Shown in pieces: positions 45,684 to 55,757 of a stretch of DNA of 64,000 bases. Every line of letters begins with the position of its first letter. The stretch's first letter is position 1. The stretch is from an uncultured Aquimarina sp. (lineage in GTDB: Bacteria; Bacteroidota; Bacteroidia; Flavobacteriales; Flavobacteriaceae). Under the pieces are notes generated by a model, which saw only the letters and a program-made list of their open reading frames with translations, had not been told where the DNA came from and did no database searches. Position numbers and translations under genes: made by a program. Location: assembly GCF_947492405.1 (NCBI RefSeq), contig NZ_CANLMP010000006.1, positions 410,053-474,052 on the forward strand. The letters run 5' to 3'.

Positions 45684-46145
45684 ATGACTGCGCTGTTTAA
45701 AAAATTACAACTTCCTCCATCATTGGATGAGATATTAATATTGAATGAACCTGAAGGGTTTTGCGAAGAACTTGACTGTCTAAAAGACGTAATTATTAAA
45801 GAGTCTTTGATACAAGTATCCGAAGTCGACTTTGCGTTGGTTTTTGTTACAGAAAAAAAACAGATTGAAAATCGGATTGAAACTATATACCCAAAGTTAG
45901 TGGGAGATGGTATTCTTTGGTTTGCGTATCCTAAAAAAAGTTCTAAAAAATATGTTACTGAGATCACAAGAGACCACGGTTGGGGTGTTCTGGGAGATTA
46001 TAATTTAGAACCTGTACGACAAGTAGCTATTGATGAGGATTGGACTGCCTTAAGGTTTAGAAAAGTGAGTTTTATAAAACACATGACAAGAAGTAAAGAC
46101 TTTGCACTTAGTACTGCTGGTAAAGAAAAAACTACAGGAGTTTAA
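45684..46145 (+). CDS. DUF3052-like protein
   Basis: 153 aa, cytoplasmic. Motifs ILNEPEGFCEEL, DFALVFVTEKKQ, GILWFAYPKKSSKKY, TRDHGWGVLGDY and VAIDEDWTALRFR match a widespread Rossmann-like family often labelled DUF3052. Function unknown. It overlaps the next gene by one base (TAATG), so translation is coupled with a DoxX-like membrane protein and probably with AlkB. Confidence 0.75.
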   Translation: MTALFKKLQLPPSLDEILILNEPEGFCEELDCLKDVIIKESLIQVSEVDFALVFVTEKKQIENRIETIYPKLVGDGILWFAYPKKSSKKYVTEITRDHGWGVLGDYNLEPVRQVAIDEDWTALRFRKVSFIKHMTRSKDFALSTAGKEKTTGV

Positions 46146-46492
46146 TGAATTGGCACTTATACATTTTATCAGCAATTTTTATAATTGCTGGTATTTTTCA
46201 TCTGATTCGACCAAAGGCTTTTATGAGAATTATGCCTCTATATATACCTTACCATAAACCATTGGTATACCTAAGTGGCATCGCCGAGATAATGGCTGGA
46301 GTAGGTATTCTTTTTTTACAGACAAGGTTTTTTTCTATATGGGCAATCATCGGTATGCTTATCGTTTTTTTCCCTGTTCATATACACATGTTGGTTAATA
46401 AAAAAGCAAGTCTTAAGTTACCAAAATCTGTTCTTGTTTTTAGATTATTACTTCAGTTTGGTTTAATATACTGGGCATATTTATATTTGTAA
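46145..46492 (+). CDS. DoxX-like small membrane protein
   Basis: 115 aa with four hydrophobic helices. N-terminal WHLYILSAIFIIAGIFHLI, a conserved-type FMRIMPLYIPYHKPL loop and LSGIAEIMAGVGILF place it in the DoxX/DoxX-like group. Role unknown. Coupled to the DUF3052-like gene and 14 nt before the AlkB gene. Confidence 0.8.
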   Translation: MNWHLYILSAIFIIAGIFHLIRPKAFMRIMPLYIPYHKPLVYLSGIAEIMAGVGILFLQTRFFSIWAIIGMLIVFFPVHIHMLVNKKASLKLPKSVLVFRLLLQFGLIYWAYLYL

Positions 46493-46506
46493 ACTATACA
46501 GCTGAT

Positions 46507-47109
46507 TTGGATTTATTTACTTCACAAAATGATAAAATACAATTAAAAATGCCAGATGGTGATGTATCCTATTATCCAGCTTTTTTTGATAAAAACAAAG
46601 CTGATCATTTGTTTAAAATCTTAAAAGAATCTATCAAATGGAGGCAAGATGACATTAAGGTTTTTGGTGAAATTTATAAACAGCCTAGACTCACTGCATT
46701 ATATGCTAACAATAAAAACACCTATACCTACTCTAATATCACAATGAAACCTTACCAATTTACGGAGGAATTATTAATGATTAAAGAAGAAATAGAAAAT
46801 ATAAGTTCAGGAATATTTACTACTTGTCTTCTTAATCTTTACAGAGATGGTCAAGACAGTAATGGCTGGCATGCTGATAATGAAAAAGAACTTGGTACAG
46901 AACCGATAATAGCATCTGTAAGTTTAGGAGAAGAAAGATCGTTTCATTTCAAACATAAAACAAAAGAACTAAAACAAAAAATTTTACTACAGCATGGTAG
47001 TTTGCTAATAATGCAAGGAAAGACTCAGGAAAATTGGTTGCATCAAGTACCAAAATCAAAAAAGATCATGAAACCTCGTATTAATCTAACTTTTAGAGTT
47101 ATTGATTAA
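46507..47109 (+). CDS. AlkB-like 2-oxoglutarate/Fe(II) DNA dioxygenase
   Basis: Removes alkyl lesions from bases by oxidation. 200 aa. Iron ligands H122 and D124 (NGWHADNEKE) and H179 (NWLHQVPKS), 2OG-binding arginines in KPRINLTFR (R191, R197). The start is TTG 46507; no ATG suits. The sequence resembles the ALKBH2/3-like bacterial group. It is probably co-transcribed with the two preceding genes. Confidence 0.9.
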   Translation: MDLFTSQNDKIQLKMPDGDVSYYPAFFDKNKADHLFKILKESIKWRQDDIKVFGEIYKQPRLTALYANNKNTYTYSNITMKPYQFTEELLMIKEEIENISSGIFTTCLLNLYRDGQDSNGWHADNEKELGTEPIIASVSLGEERSFHFKHKTKELKQKILLQHGSLLIMQGKTQENWLHQVPKSKKIMKPRINLTFRVID

Positions 47110-47186
47110 GTAAACCAATTTCGACTTATAAAAATTTATATTCTAATTAAAGTGAACTTTAAGAATCCAATATCATGTATCACTAC

Positions 47187-47600
47187 TTATATCATTTGAT
47201 AAGAGTCTCTGGAATAATCCATCGATTTTAGATTATAATTATCCTTTCTTAACAAAATTCCAGACATCAATAAAAAAACCGCATAAACAAATATCAGAAT
47301 TTCAGAATTTGCATCTAACAAATACATAACTATAAATAAAAACAAAATTACAGAGGATATTAAAACTTTTCTGGTATAACAACCAATCATTAGAAGCGAA
47401 CCAATAGTAAATTCTGTAAAGGGGACTAATACTAGAAAAAATTCTACAAATTCAAAATCAAGTACAGAAGTTCTTTCAAAATGATTTTCTAAACAAGCTA
47501 AAAACTTTGGGTAAACAATGACGTTATAAGCTCCATTAAAAGTTAATACCAGCCCAAATAATATTCTTGCAATAGCGTATAAATAAATTCTAAATCTCAT
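47187..47600 (-). CDS. DoxX/MauE-like membrane protein
   Basis: 137 aa with four membrane helices (YAIARILFGLVLTFNGAYNV, FLVLVPFTEFTIGSLLMIG, and two near the end). The ARILFGLVxTFNG start is typical of DoxX-like proteins. Function unknown. Divergent from the AraC-type regulator. Confidence 0.75.
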   Translation of the reverse strand: MRFRIYLYAIARILFGLVLTFNGAYNVIVYPKFLACLENHFERTSVLDFEFVEFFLVLVPFTEFTIGSLLMIGCYTRKVLISSVILFLFIVMYLLDANSEILIFVYAVFLLMSGILLRKDNYNLKSMDYSRDSYQMI

Positions 47601-47770
47601 AGCCGATTTGTGTAAAAAATTTGCCGTGCAAAAATATAATTATGCTAGATTATTTACTTGTAAAACTTTAGTAATAACTTGTACAATAAAAACATAACAA
47701 ACTAACTATCAACAATATCAAATATTTTACACAAAAAATACAAGTATAAAACAGTTATTTTGTTTGATTT

Positions 47771-47778
47771 TATTTTTG
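47771..47778 (+). promoter_or_regulatory. Candidate -7 box of the AraC-type gene
   Basis: TATTTTTG matches TANNTTTG, 28 nt before the ATG at 47807. No clear -33 element. Confidence 0.35.
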
Positions 47779-47806
47779 TAACTTTAAAACAAAAGAAAAA
47801 TTGATT

Positions 47807-48667
47807 ATGAATCGTTATACCTTACACGAGACCTTTGTTGTACATCAATATTCATTTGATAAATGGGAAGCGGAGCCACATAATCATAATTATTTTGAGA
47901 TTATTTTTGTTGAGAATGGAAGCGGTTATCATACAATCAATGGGATTAGGTTTCGCTATAAAAAAGATGATATATTTCTCTTAGCTCCTGAGGATACACA
48001 TCATTTTGAAATAGAAAAGCACTCTGCATTTACACATTTTAAGTTTACCGAACTTTTATTTTCGAGTAAAGTCAACTTACCCGATAGGAAATATTGGCTC
48101 CAGAGAATCGAGCAACTTCTTCATCATCCCAATATTATTCCGGGAGACGTAATCTCTCACGAAGAAGACCGTAGGATTATCTGGGATATCCATAATGTGG
48201 TAATGGAAGAATTTAAAAATGAAAAAATATATTACCAGGAAATTATTTCTAATGCGATCAGTACTATACTAAGCATTATCGTTAGAAATATTTCGGCTAA
48301 ATACAGTTCTAACAATAGAAATGTATCAGTAAATGACTCCAGAATAGATCAAATACTCGGTCATATTAGACAAAATGTATACGATAATGATCTCACCAAG
48401 ATAAATTATATGGCAGATAAATTTAATATGTCTCAGAGTTCGATCAGTACTTATTTTAAGAAAGCTACTGGAGAATCAATCCATCAATATGTGACTAAAT
48501 ATAAAATGAAGCTTGTCGAATACAGGTTACAAAATACCGAATTTACAATTGCGGAAATTGCATACCAATTGGGATACACTGATGAGAGTCATCTTACTAA
48601 GACTTTTAAAAAATATTTCTCTATGTCTCCGAAGCAATATCGAAAAGATCTTGCTGTTAGTGAGTAG
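47807..48667 (+). CDS. AraC-family transcriptional regulator
   Basis: 286 aa from ATG 47807 (an in-frame TTG lies two codons earlier). N-terminal cupin sensor domain (about 10-90: WEAEPHNHNYFEIIFVENGS, LLAPEDTHHFEIEKHS) and a C-terminal double helix-turn-helix (about 180-283: YMADKFNMSQSSISTYFKKA, IAYQLGYTDESHLTKTFKKY). Ligand unknown, likely a sugar or other small molecule. Its stop is 7 nt from the convergent nuclease gene. Confidence 0.9.
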   Translation: MNRYTLHETFVVHQYSFDKWEAEPHNHNYFEIIFVENGSGYHTINGIRFRYKKDDIFLLAPEDTHHFEIEKHSAFTHFKFTELLFSSKVNLPDRKYWLQRIEQLLHHPNIIPGDVISHEEDRRIIWDIHNVVMEEFKNEKIYYQEIISNAISTILSIIVRNISAKYSSNNRNVSVNDSRIDQILGHIRQNVYDNDLTKINYMADKFNMSQSSISTYFKKATGESIHQYVTKYKMKLVEYRLQNTEFTIAEIAYQLGYTDESHLTKTFKKYFSMSPKQYRKDLAVSE

Positions 48668-48674
48668 ACAAAAA

Positions 48675-49457
48675 TTACCCAAAAATATCATTTAATATTT
48701 TAGCTAATCGTATTCCACCTTTTTGTAATTGAGAGCGCAAGATTGGAAAATGATTGTACATATATTTATAACCTAACTTTTCCCCTACATTAGCTGAAGC
48801 GTATACTTTTTTTGCAAGACTTTGGGACTCATAAGCCCAATCCAAAACATCTCCTTTTTCTATAGCTTCTACTTCTGACACCGATAATTCATCTGCATTG
48901 TTGGCCAACTCTGTATAGCTCATTTTATAATAATCTATCATCTCAGTATCCCAAACTCTATGCAAATTAGAGCCATCATTAAACCAACGTACCTGAATGT
49001 CATTTCCCCCTTTATCTTCTCCTCTACCAACGTGTAATGGCTGATGCAAATCACCTACGAAATGAACTAACATCTTAAGATAAAACTCTTTATCCTCTGC
49101 AGGAGCATTGTCACTTTTTAATACCTCAATACATTTTTGTATTCCCTGAATTAAATCACCACGTTCACTAGGTGTATCTTCTCCATACTTTTTATCAAAA
49201 GAAAAATTAACGTAATGCCAAGGGCTGTATACTCTATATCTATCATCACTTTTAATTTCATCCGCATAAATAGAAACGAAAGCTAATCCTTGTCCCTTCA
49301 GAAGTTCTGCGATATTTCTCTTAGCTTTTTCGGTAAGATAATTATTCGCAATTTCTCCTGTTACTCTATGCCCTGTTTTTCCCCAATCTTCGGTCATCGA
49401 AAATCCCTTAATTGAAATAGTAAGAAGTAACAAAAGTATAATGTAACGAGTATTCAT
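48675..49457 (-). CDS. S1/P1-type secreted nuclease
   Basis: 260 aa from ATG 49457 (MNTRYIILLLLLTISIKG); a TTG seven codons earlier lies inside the -7 box and is rejected. After the signal peptide the mature protein starts near DWGKTGHRVTGEIAN, providing the zinc-binding Trp/His group. Further S1/P1 motifs: HFVGDLHQPLHVGRGEDKGG, NLHRVWDTEM. A tri-zinc single-strand nuclease for extracellular nucleic-acid use. Confidence 0.9.
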   Translation of the reverse strand: MNTRYIILLLLLTISIKGFSMTEDWGKTGHRVTGEIANNYLTEKAKRNIAELLKGQGLAFVSIYADEIKSDDRYRVYSPWHYVNFSFDKKYGEDTPSERGDLIQGIQKCIEVLKSDNAPAEDKEFYLKMLVHFVGDLHQPLHVGRGEDKGGNDIQVRWFNDGSNLHRVWDTEMIDYYKMSYTELANNADELSVSEVEAIEKGDVLDWAYESQSLAKKVYASANVGEKLGYKYMYNHFPILRSQLQKGGIRLAKILNDIFG

Positions 49458-49475
49458 AAATTTTATATTTTGAAG

Positions 49476-49483
49476 CAAAGATA
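49476..49483 (-). promoter_or_regulatory. Candidate -7 box of the nuclease gene
   Basis: Minus-strand TATCTTTG, a TANNTTTG match, 18 nt before the ATG at 49457. It supports that start. Confidence 0.45.
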
Positions 49484-49612
49484 AAAAAGGGTATGTTAGT
49501 GAATCGTTAAATATTATTTTAATAATACATTTTGATCAAAAAGAATTTAACTCTAAAATATGGCAACATATTTGTCGTTTCTTACATACAGATCCTATAA
49601 ACCCCAATAGCT

Positions 49613-50557
49613 ATGAAAATACGGTTTTCGATTTTACTGATTGCCATTACAACATTTTGTTTAGCACAAGAAAAAGAAGAAGGTCAAGAAAAAGAATATA
49701 ACTCTGCTATTGTTAGAGTAAATCGTTTTATTGAAGGAACCTTAGCTACACCATACTCGGATGATAGTGTTCCCCTTGTTATTTTTATTATGGATGCGGG
49801 AGCTATTAACAGAGAAGGAAATGACAGAATGTCTAAGAATGATGCTTTTAAATTATTAGCCATTGACCTTGCAAAACAAGGTGTTGCTACATATCGATAC
49901 GATAAAAGACTTTTTAAAATTGATGCTCTTGGTATTCGAGAACATGAAATCTCACTAGATCATTTTATTCAAGATGCACAATCAGTTGTAGAATATTTTA
50001 GGAAAAACGGAAATTACACCAAGATCATTTTGGCAGGTCATGGGCAAGGTTCTTTGATAGGTATTATTGCCGCTAAAAATAATGTAGATGGATTTATATC
50101 TATTGCCGGAAATGCCCAGTCTGTAGATCAAATCGTGATTCAGCAACTCGAAAAACAAGCACCCGGATTGGACAAAAGTGCTGCAGTAGCATTTACTGAC
50201 TTAAAAGAAAAAGGAAGAGCTATGAATTATGATCCAGCCTTAGAATCTATTTTCAGTTATAAGTTACAGCATTTTATGAAATCCTGGATAAAATATACTC
50301 CATCAGAAGAAATAAAAAACTTAGACATTCCCATTCTAATATTACAAGGTGATAAGGATCTACAGGTAGAAGTTTCTGAAGCAGAAAAATTAAAGGAGGC
50401 TGTTCCTAATGCCGAATATGTAATCATAGAAAATATGAATCACATTCTAAGAGAGATCAAAGGAAGTAGATTGGAAAATCATAAATCCTATAATGAATAC
50501 TGGTTAAAAATTATGCCTGAAGTTACCAGTAGTATTATTAACTTCGTAAACAATTAA
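49613..50557 (+). CDS. Secreted alpha/beta hydrolase
   Basis: 314 aa. Signal peptide ends near FCLAQ. Alpha/beta-hydrolase fold with oxyanion region FIMDAGAINREGND, nucleophile elbow AGHGQGS, acid in ILQGDKDLQVEV and histidine in ENMNHILREI. The substrate is unknown; the Q-containing GHGQGS elbow resembles small serine esterases or dienelactone-type hydrolases. It may form a transcript with the HAD gene 37 nt downstream. Confidence 0.85.
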   Translation: MKIRFSILLIAITTFCLAQEKEEGQEKEYNSAIVRVNRFIEGTLATPYSDDSVPLVIFIMDAGAINREGNDRMSKNDAFKLLAIDLAKQGVATYRYDKRLFKIDALGIREHEISLDHFIQDAQSVVEYFRKNGNYTKIILAGHGQGSLIGIIAAKNNVDGFISIAGNAQSVDQIVIQQLEKQAPGLDKSAAVAFTDLKEKGRAMNYDPALESIFSYKLQHFMKSWIKYTPSEEIKNLDIPILILQGDKDLQVEVSEAEKLKEAVPNAEYVIIENMNHILREIKGSRLENHKSYNEYWLKIMPEVTSSIINFVNN

Positions 50558-50594
50558 CCGATCTGTAAAATTTAGTAACCCAAACCTTATATTA

Positions 50595-51401
50595 TTGAAT
50601 CCACATCGCATTGTATTTTCTGATATCGATGGAACACTTCTTAATGCGGAAAGAGAACTTTCTGATTTCACTATTTCCGAAATAAAACGCATAAAAGATA
50701 CTATTCCCGTTATATTGATTTCTTCTCGTATGCCCAGCGCAATGACACATTTACAAGAAGAGCTTAATATCACCAACCTTCCATTAATTTGTTATAATGG
50801 CGGATTAATTCTCGTAGACAAAAAACCAATTCACTCTACCTTTATAGCTCCAAATATTATACAAGAGCTACATACATTTAACAAAGGCAACTCATTCCAT
50901 ATAAGCTTATATCATGATGATGATTGGTTTGTACCTCAAATGGATTTTTGGGCTAATCGAGAAGCTCAAAACACAAAAGTAACTCCTATCGTAAAATCAA
51001 CTAAAGAAGTAATTGAAGACTGGAATACTGAAAATAAAGGTGCTCATAAAATAATGTGTATGGGTGATGAAAAACATATTGATGAAGCATATAGATTTTT
51101 AGAAGTAAATTTTGGCGATATATTACATCTATATAGGTCTAAACCAACATATATCGAGGTTGCTCATAAAAGTATTTCAAAATTAACCGCAATTGAATTG
51201 TTACTTAACACACATTATAAAATTTCTCTATCAGAAGCAGTAGCTTTTGGCGATAATTATAACGATATTGCTATGATAAAAGCAGTTGGCACTGGAGTTG
51301 CAGTAGCCAATGCTAAGCCAGAAACCTTAAAAATTGCTGATGTAGTTACGCTATCCGGAAAAGAAGATGGTGTTGCTACATATATTAAAAACAATATCTA
51401 A
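50595..51401 (+). CDS. HAD-IIB (Cof-type) phosphatase
   Basis: 268 aa. Motif I FSDIDGTLL with nucleophile Asp, motif II ISSRMPS, and motif III-IV FGDNYNDIAM followed by GTGVAVANAKPE, the Cof/HAD-IIB pattern. Acts on phosphorylated sugars or cofactors; substrate not deducible. Starts with TTG 50595. The next gene begins 5 nt after its stop. Confidence 0.9.
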   Translation: MNPHRIVFSDIDGTLLNAERELSDFTISEIKRIKDTIPVILISSRMPSAMTHLQEELNITNLPLICYNGGLILVDKKPIHSTFIAPNIIQELHTFNKGNSFHISLYHDDDWFVPQMDFWANREAQNTKVTPIVKSTKEVIEDWNTENKGAHKIMCMGDEKHIDEAYRFLEVNFGDILHLYRSKPTYIEVAHKSISKLTAIELLLNTHYKISLSEAVAFGDNYNDIAMIKAVGTGVAVANAKPETLKIADVVTLSGKEDGVATYIKNNI

Positions 51402-51406
51402 TACTT

Positions 51407-53302
51407 GTGCTAAGAAAAATTAACCTGATTAGAATTCTAATCCTTTACATTGCGCTACTAAATTCTGTTATAGGTTGTAAAACTACAGTGTCTACAACGA
51501 CGATAGATCATACTCCTATTATAGCTTCTTTAGATTTAGTAAATGTTACCGATGATAAAGTAAAAGTAGAGCTAAAAGTAACCAATTTAACAAAAGACAC
51601 CGTTAGTTATTATCTCCCTAAAATCGTTCCTGGCACTTATCAAAATAATAACTATGGAAAATATATCGAAGAATTTAAAGCTTTTGATAATCAAGGAAAT
51701 GAACTATTGGTAAAAAAGTTTGGAGATAATCGTTGGAAAATCAATAATTCTAAACGGTTAAGTTCCATAACTTATTTAGTGAATGATACTTTTGATACAG
51801 AAGGGACTCATCAAATATTTTCTCCGACAGGAACAAATATCTTAAGTAATAAAAATTTTGTTTTAAATCTATATGCTTTCGTAGGATATTTTGATAAAAT
51901 GAAAGAAAAGAAGTATAACCTTTTTATTAAACATCCTTTGGATATGGAAGCTTCTACTTCTTTATCTGAATATCTACCTAAAGAACCTCAGGCAGGTGCC
52001 AAATATGATACTGATCTTTTTGTATTTAAAAGATATGCTGATTTGGCTGATTACCCTATTATGTATTCGATTCCGGATAAAGTAACCTTTAATATTAATG
52101 AGATCGAAATTTTGTTAAGTGTCTATTCTCCAAACAAATTGCATCGAGCGGCTCAATTAATGCCGCAAATGGAACGAGTTATTAGAGCACAAAAGAATTT
52201 TTTAGGCCCCATAAATACAACAAAAAAATATAGCGTTTTATTATACCTTTCTTCTGCCAAAAATGATGATGCCAAAGGTTTTGGTGCGTTAGAACATAAT
52301 ACCTCTACCGTAGTTGTTCTTCCTGAATCTATACCACTTGAAAAACTAAATGAATCACTAACCGATGTTGTTTCGCATGAGTTTTTTCATATCGTTACGC
52401 CATTAAGCATACATTCTGAGGAAATTCATGATTTTGATTATAACAATCCAAAAATGTCTGAACATTTATGGCTTTATGAAGGAACAACAGAATATTTCTC
52501 ACTACTATTTCAAATAAATCAGGCGCTTATTAGCAAAGAAGACTTTTTTGAAAGAATTCTGGAAAAAATAAACAACTCCAAAGTATTTGATGATACTATG
52601 TCTTTTACTGAAATGAGTAAAAACATCTTGCAAGATTCATATCTGGAAAATTATCGGAATGTATACGAAAAAGGGGCACTGATTTCTATGTGTATAGATA
52701 TCATTATGCGCGAAAAAAGTAATGGGGCTTATGGTATTGTAGATCTTATCAGAGGATTATCTGGCAGGTTTGGTAGTGAAAAACCTTTTAAGGATCCCGA
52801 GTTAATTGAAATAATAAAAGAAATTTCTTATCCTGAAGTAGCTAATTTTTTAGAATCTCACGTAGTAAACAACACACCTATTGATTATGGCTTTTATTTG
52901 GAAAAAGCTGGATTGATCTACAATACAATAGAAATTCCATCTGCATATTTTATTCATGAACAAGAACCCTTTATTAAAGGTTCCGAATCCAATAAAAAAG
53001 TAGTGTTTACTGCCGGTGCAGAACGTAATAATTTTTTAAAAAACGTAGGAATAAAAAGTGGTGATTTTTTATTAGGGATTGACAATAAAAAGTATACTAT
53101 TAAAAACATCTATGACCTTTTTAGTGATTCTAGCAAATGGAACATTGGTGATGATATTGTTTTTATAATAGAACGAGATCAAAACATATTAAAACTTACT
53201 TCTAAGGTAATTGCCCCTACTGTAGAAAAGATTGTTTTAAAACAAAATCCAAATGCCACTAAAAAACAAATAACCATCTTAAAGAGTTGGATTAATGATT
53301 AG
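51407..53302 (+). CDS. M61-family metallopeptidase (glycyl aminopeptidase-like)
   Basis: 631 aa starting with GTG. A lipoprotein-like N-terminus (LLNSVIGC) precedes a beta domain typical of M61 (PKIVPGTYQNNNYGKYIEEF). Zinc motif HEFFH (H324, E325, H328) within VSHEFFHIVTPLSIH, and third ligand probably in LYEGTTEYFS. A PDZ-like segment lies near 520-610 (KNVGIKSGDFLLGIDNKKYT). It is tightly linked to the HAD gene. Confidence 0.9.
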   Translation: MLRKINLIRILILYIALLNSVIGCKTTVSTTTIDHTPIIASLDLVNVTDDKVKVELKVTNLTKDTVSYYLPKIVPGTYQNNNYGKYIEEFKAFDNQGNELLVKKFGDNRWKINNSKRLSSITYLVNDTFDTEGTHQIFSPTGTNILSNKNFVLNLYAFVGYFDKMKEKKYNLFIKHPLDMEASTSLSEYLPKEPQAGAKYDTDLFVFKRYADLADYPIMYSIPDKVTFNINEIEILLSVYSPNKLHRAAQLMPQMERVIRAQKNFLGPINTTKKYSVLLYLSSAKNDDAKGFGALEHNTSTVVVLPESIPLEKLNESLTDVVSHEFFHIVTPLSIHSEEIHDFDYNNPKMSEHLWLYEGTTEYFSLLFQINQALISKEDFFERILEKINNSKVFDDTMSFTEMSKNILQDSYLENYRNVYEKGALISMCIDIIMREKSNGAYGIVDLIRGLSGRFGSEKPFKDPELIEIIKEISYPEVANFLESHVVNNTPIDYGFYLEKAGLIYNTIEIPSAYFIHEQEPFIKGSESNKKVVFTAGAERNNFLKNVGIKSGDFLLGIDNKKYTIKNIYDLFSDSSKWNIGDDIVFIIERDQNILKLTSKVIAPTVEKIVLKQNPNATKKQITILKSWIND

Positions 53303-53378
53303 CTTAAAAGGCATCTAATTTAGTTTTAATCCAAAAATCGTATTTTGCATCTCATCTCATATTAAACGAACTCACACT

Positions 53379-54683
53379 ATGGAAAATGTTCCTTTTTTCA
53401 CCAATGACACTATTGTTTTTGGAATACTATTATTATGCTTAGGTATAGTATTTTATACGGCTTCAATTAAAACAAGTTTCTGGCAAGGGTTCTATAAGTT
53501 TGTTCCTGCCCTCCTTCTCTGTTACTTCCTTCCAGCCATATTTACTTCTTTGGGAATTATTTCTCCGGATTGGAAAGAACTAGATTCCAATGGTGAACTT
53601 GTAGAAAAATCATCCAGTGTATATTACATAGCTAGTAGATATTTATTACCTGCTTCGTTAGTTTTAATGACGTTAAGTATTGATCTAAAGGGGATTTTCA
53701 ACCTTGGCCCAAAGGCTTTAATTATGTTTTTCACGGGTACAGTAGGTGTTATTATTGGCGGTCCTTTAGCTATACTTCTTATATCTATTTTCTCACCAGA
53801 AACTGTTGGTGGGGCTGGATTTGATGCTGTTTGGAGAGGGTTGTCTACATTAGCTGGTAGTTGGATTGGTGGTGGTGCCAATCAGGCAGCAATGTTGGAA
53901 ATTTATGAGTATAATCCGGATAAATATGGTGGTATGGTATTGGTCGATATTGTTGTTGCTCAAATATGGATGGCTATATTACTAATAGGTATTGGAAAAA
54001 GTAAAAAAATTGATCGTTGGTTAAAAGCAGATAGTAGCGCCATAGAATCTCTTAAGGAAAAAGTATCCTCCTATTCGGAGAGTATTACTAGAAATCCTAC
54101 ATTGACAGATTATATGGTTATGCTTTCTATTGCCTTCACTACAGTAGGGTTATCACATTGGGGAGCGAATGGAATGTCCGGTTTTTTATCTAATAATTTT
54201 GAAATTTTTAACGATAAAAGCTCGGCTTTATCTTCATTTACTTCATCATTTTTCTGGATGATTACGATAGCAACTGCGATTGGAATTTTGTTATCTTATA
54301 CTAGAGCTAAAAAATATGAAGGTGCCGGAGCCAGTAAAATAGGGAGTATTTTTATTTACATCTTGGTAGCCACCATTGGTATGAAAATGGACTTGACTCA
54401 AATATTAAAAAATCCAGGTCTTATTGGTATAGGATTGGTTTGGATGCTTATACATGTACTATTACTTATTATAGTGGCTAAAATCATAAAAGCGCCTTAC
54501 TTTTTCCTTGCTGTAGGTAGTAAAGCCAACATCGGTGGAGCTGCCTCTGCTCCCGTAGTTGCGGCAGCTTTTCATCCGTCTCTTGCTACTGTTGGTGTTC
54601 TATTAGCTGTTTTTGGATATGTAGTGGGAACATATGGTGCTATTCTATGCACAATATTAATGCAAATTGCATCTGGAAGTTAG
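53379..54683 (+). CDS. DUF819 family membrane protein
   Basis: 434 aa with about 12 membrane helices. The glycine-rich segment WRGLSTLAGSWIGGGANQAA and the late VGSKANIGGAASAPVVAAAF are characteristic of the DUF819 (YjcL-like) transporter-like family. Function unproven; related to anion or carboxylate transport folds. It stands alone on the plus strand. Confidence 0.88.
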   Translation: MENVPFFTNDTIVFGILLLCLGIVFYTASIKTSFWQGFYKFVPALLLCYFLPAIFTSLGIISPDWKELDSNGELVEKSSSVYYIASRYLLPASLVLMTLSIDLKGIFNLGPKALIMFFTGTVGVIIGGPLAILLISIFSPETVGGAGFDAVWRGLSTLAGSWIGGGANQAAMLEIYEYNPDKYGGMVLVDIVVAQIWMAILLIGIGKSKKIDRWLKADSSAIESLKEKVSSYSESITRNPTLTDYMVMLSIAFTTVGLSHWGANGMSGFLSNNFEIFNDKSSALSSFTSSFFWMITIATAIGILLSYTRAKKYEGAGASKIGSIFIYILVATIGMKMDLTQILKNPGLIGIGLVWMLIHVLLLIIVAKIIKAPYFFLAVGSKANIGGAASAPVVAAAFHPSLATVGVLLAVFGYVVGTYGAILCTILMQIASGS

Positions 54684-54743
54684 TTTTTCAATCTAATTTA
54701 TAGCATCTTTGTACTCCAATTTTTTTAAATCAAAAAACTATCA

Positions 54744-55484
54744 ATGCAACGAATTTCTGCCGTCTTATTTTTAGCTATTCTTGTACTAGGCTGTAGTACT
54801 CAAAAGAAAAAAGGAAATGTTTCAATAAGTGGAACTGTACAAGGGCTTAAAAAAGGAACTCTTTATCTTCAAAAGATACAGGATACTATTTTAGTAAATC
54901 TTGATTCTTTGATTATTGATGGTGATCCACAATTTGCATTTCAAACAGATGTTCTGGAACCCGAAATACATTATCTATATCTTGACAAACACGACGGTAC
55001 TCAATTTAATGACCGCATAGAATTTTTTGCAGAAGCTGGAGAAGTTGTAATCAATACTTCTTTAAATGGTTTTGATAGAGACGCTATTATTGTAGGAGGA
55101 AAAAATCAGGCAAAACTAGTAGAATTTAACAAAATGAATAAAAGATTTAATGAAAGAAATCTGAGAATCATTAAGGAAGACTACGAGGCTAAAAAACAAA
55201 ATGACGAAGAGAAATTAACTGAAAACGACAAGGCCTACAAAAATTTATTAAGACAGAAATATTTATATACAATTAATTTTGCCATCAATAATAGAAAACT
55301 AGAAGTAGCTCCGTATATAACACTTAACGAAGTTTTTGATGCTAACATCAAATATCTAGATACCGTGGCAAAATCTTTATCCCCGAGAGTTAAAAAATCA
55401 ATCTATGGAAAACAACTTAAAGAATACTTAGCTGAACGAAAAGCTAAGGAAGCTGAAAAAGTTGAAGTAAAAGAGGAAGATTAA
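54744..55484 (+). CDS. DUF4369-type lipoprotein
   Basis: 246 aa. Lipoprotein signal (LFLAILVLGCSTQ). A beta-domain at the N-terminus (ISGTVQGLKKGTLYLQKIQD) fits DUF4369, which often precedes a thioredoxin domain in Bacteroidota, but here no CxxC thioredoxin part follows. The C-terminal half is helical and highly charged. A truncated or specialised relative; function unknown. Confidence 0.8.
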   Translation: MQRISAVLFLAILVLGCSTQKKKGNVSISGTVQGLKKGTLYLQKIQDTILVNLDSLIIDGDPQFAFQTDVLEPEIHYLYLDKHDGTQFNDRIEFFAEAGEVVINTSLNGFDRDAIIVGGKNQAKLVEFNKMNKRFNERNLRIIKEDYEAKKQNDEEKLTENDKAYKNLLRQKYLYTINFAINNRKLEVAPYITLNEVFDANIKYLDTVAKSLSPRVKKSIYGKQLKEYLAERKAKEAEKVEVKEED

Positions 55485-55757
55485 ATAACAGGTGTAGTTT
55501 TTAAAGACGAATAGTATTAAACAACTTTGTTTTTTATTCACCTATGATACCCTCGTGTTTTTCTGAGTTATCTATATGGGTATATAAAACCCATTCAACT
55601 TTGTTTAAGAATAATATTCTCAGATAAATTTTCAATCAAAAGTCTTATCATTCTAAGCTTATCGAAGGTTTAACATTCTCTAATCTTTCTTGAAAAACCT
55701 CTAGTTAAAGTAAGAACTCACCTATCTACAAGTACACATTATATTCTATAAGAGAAA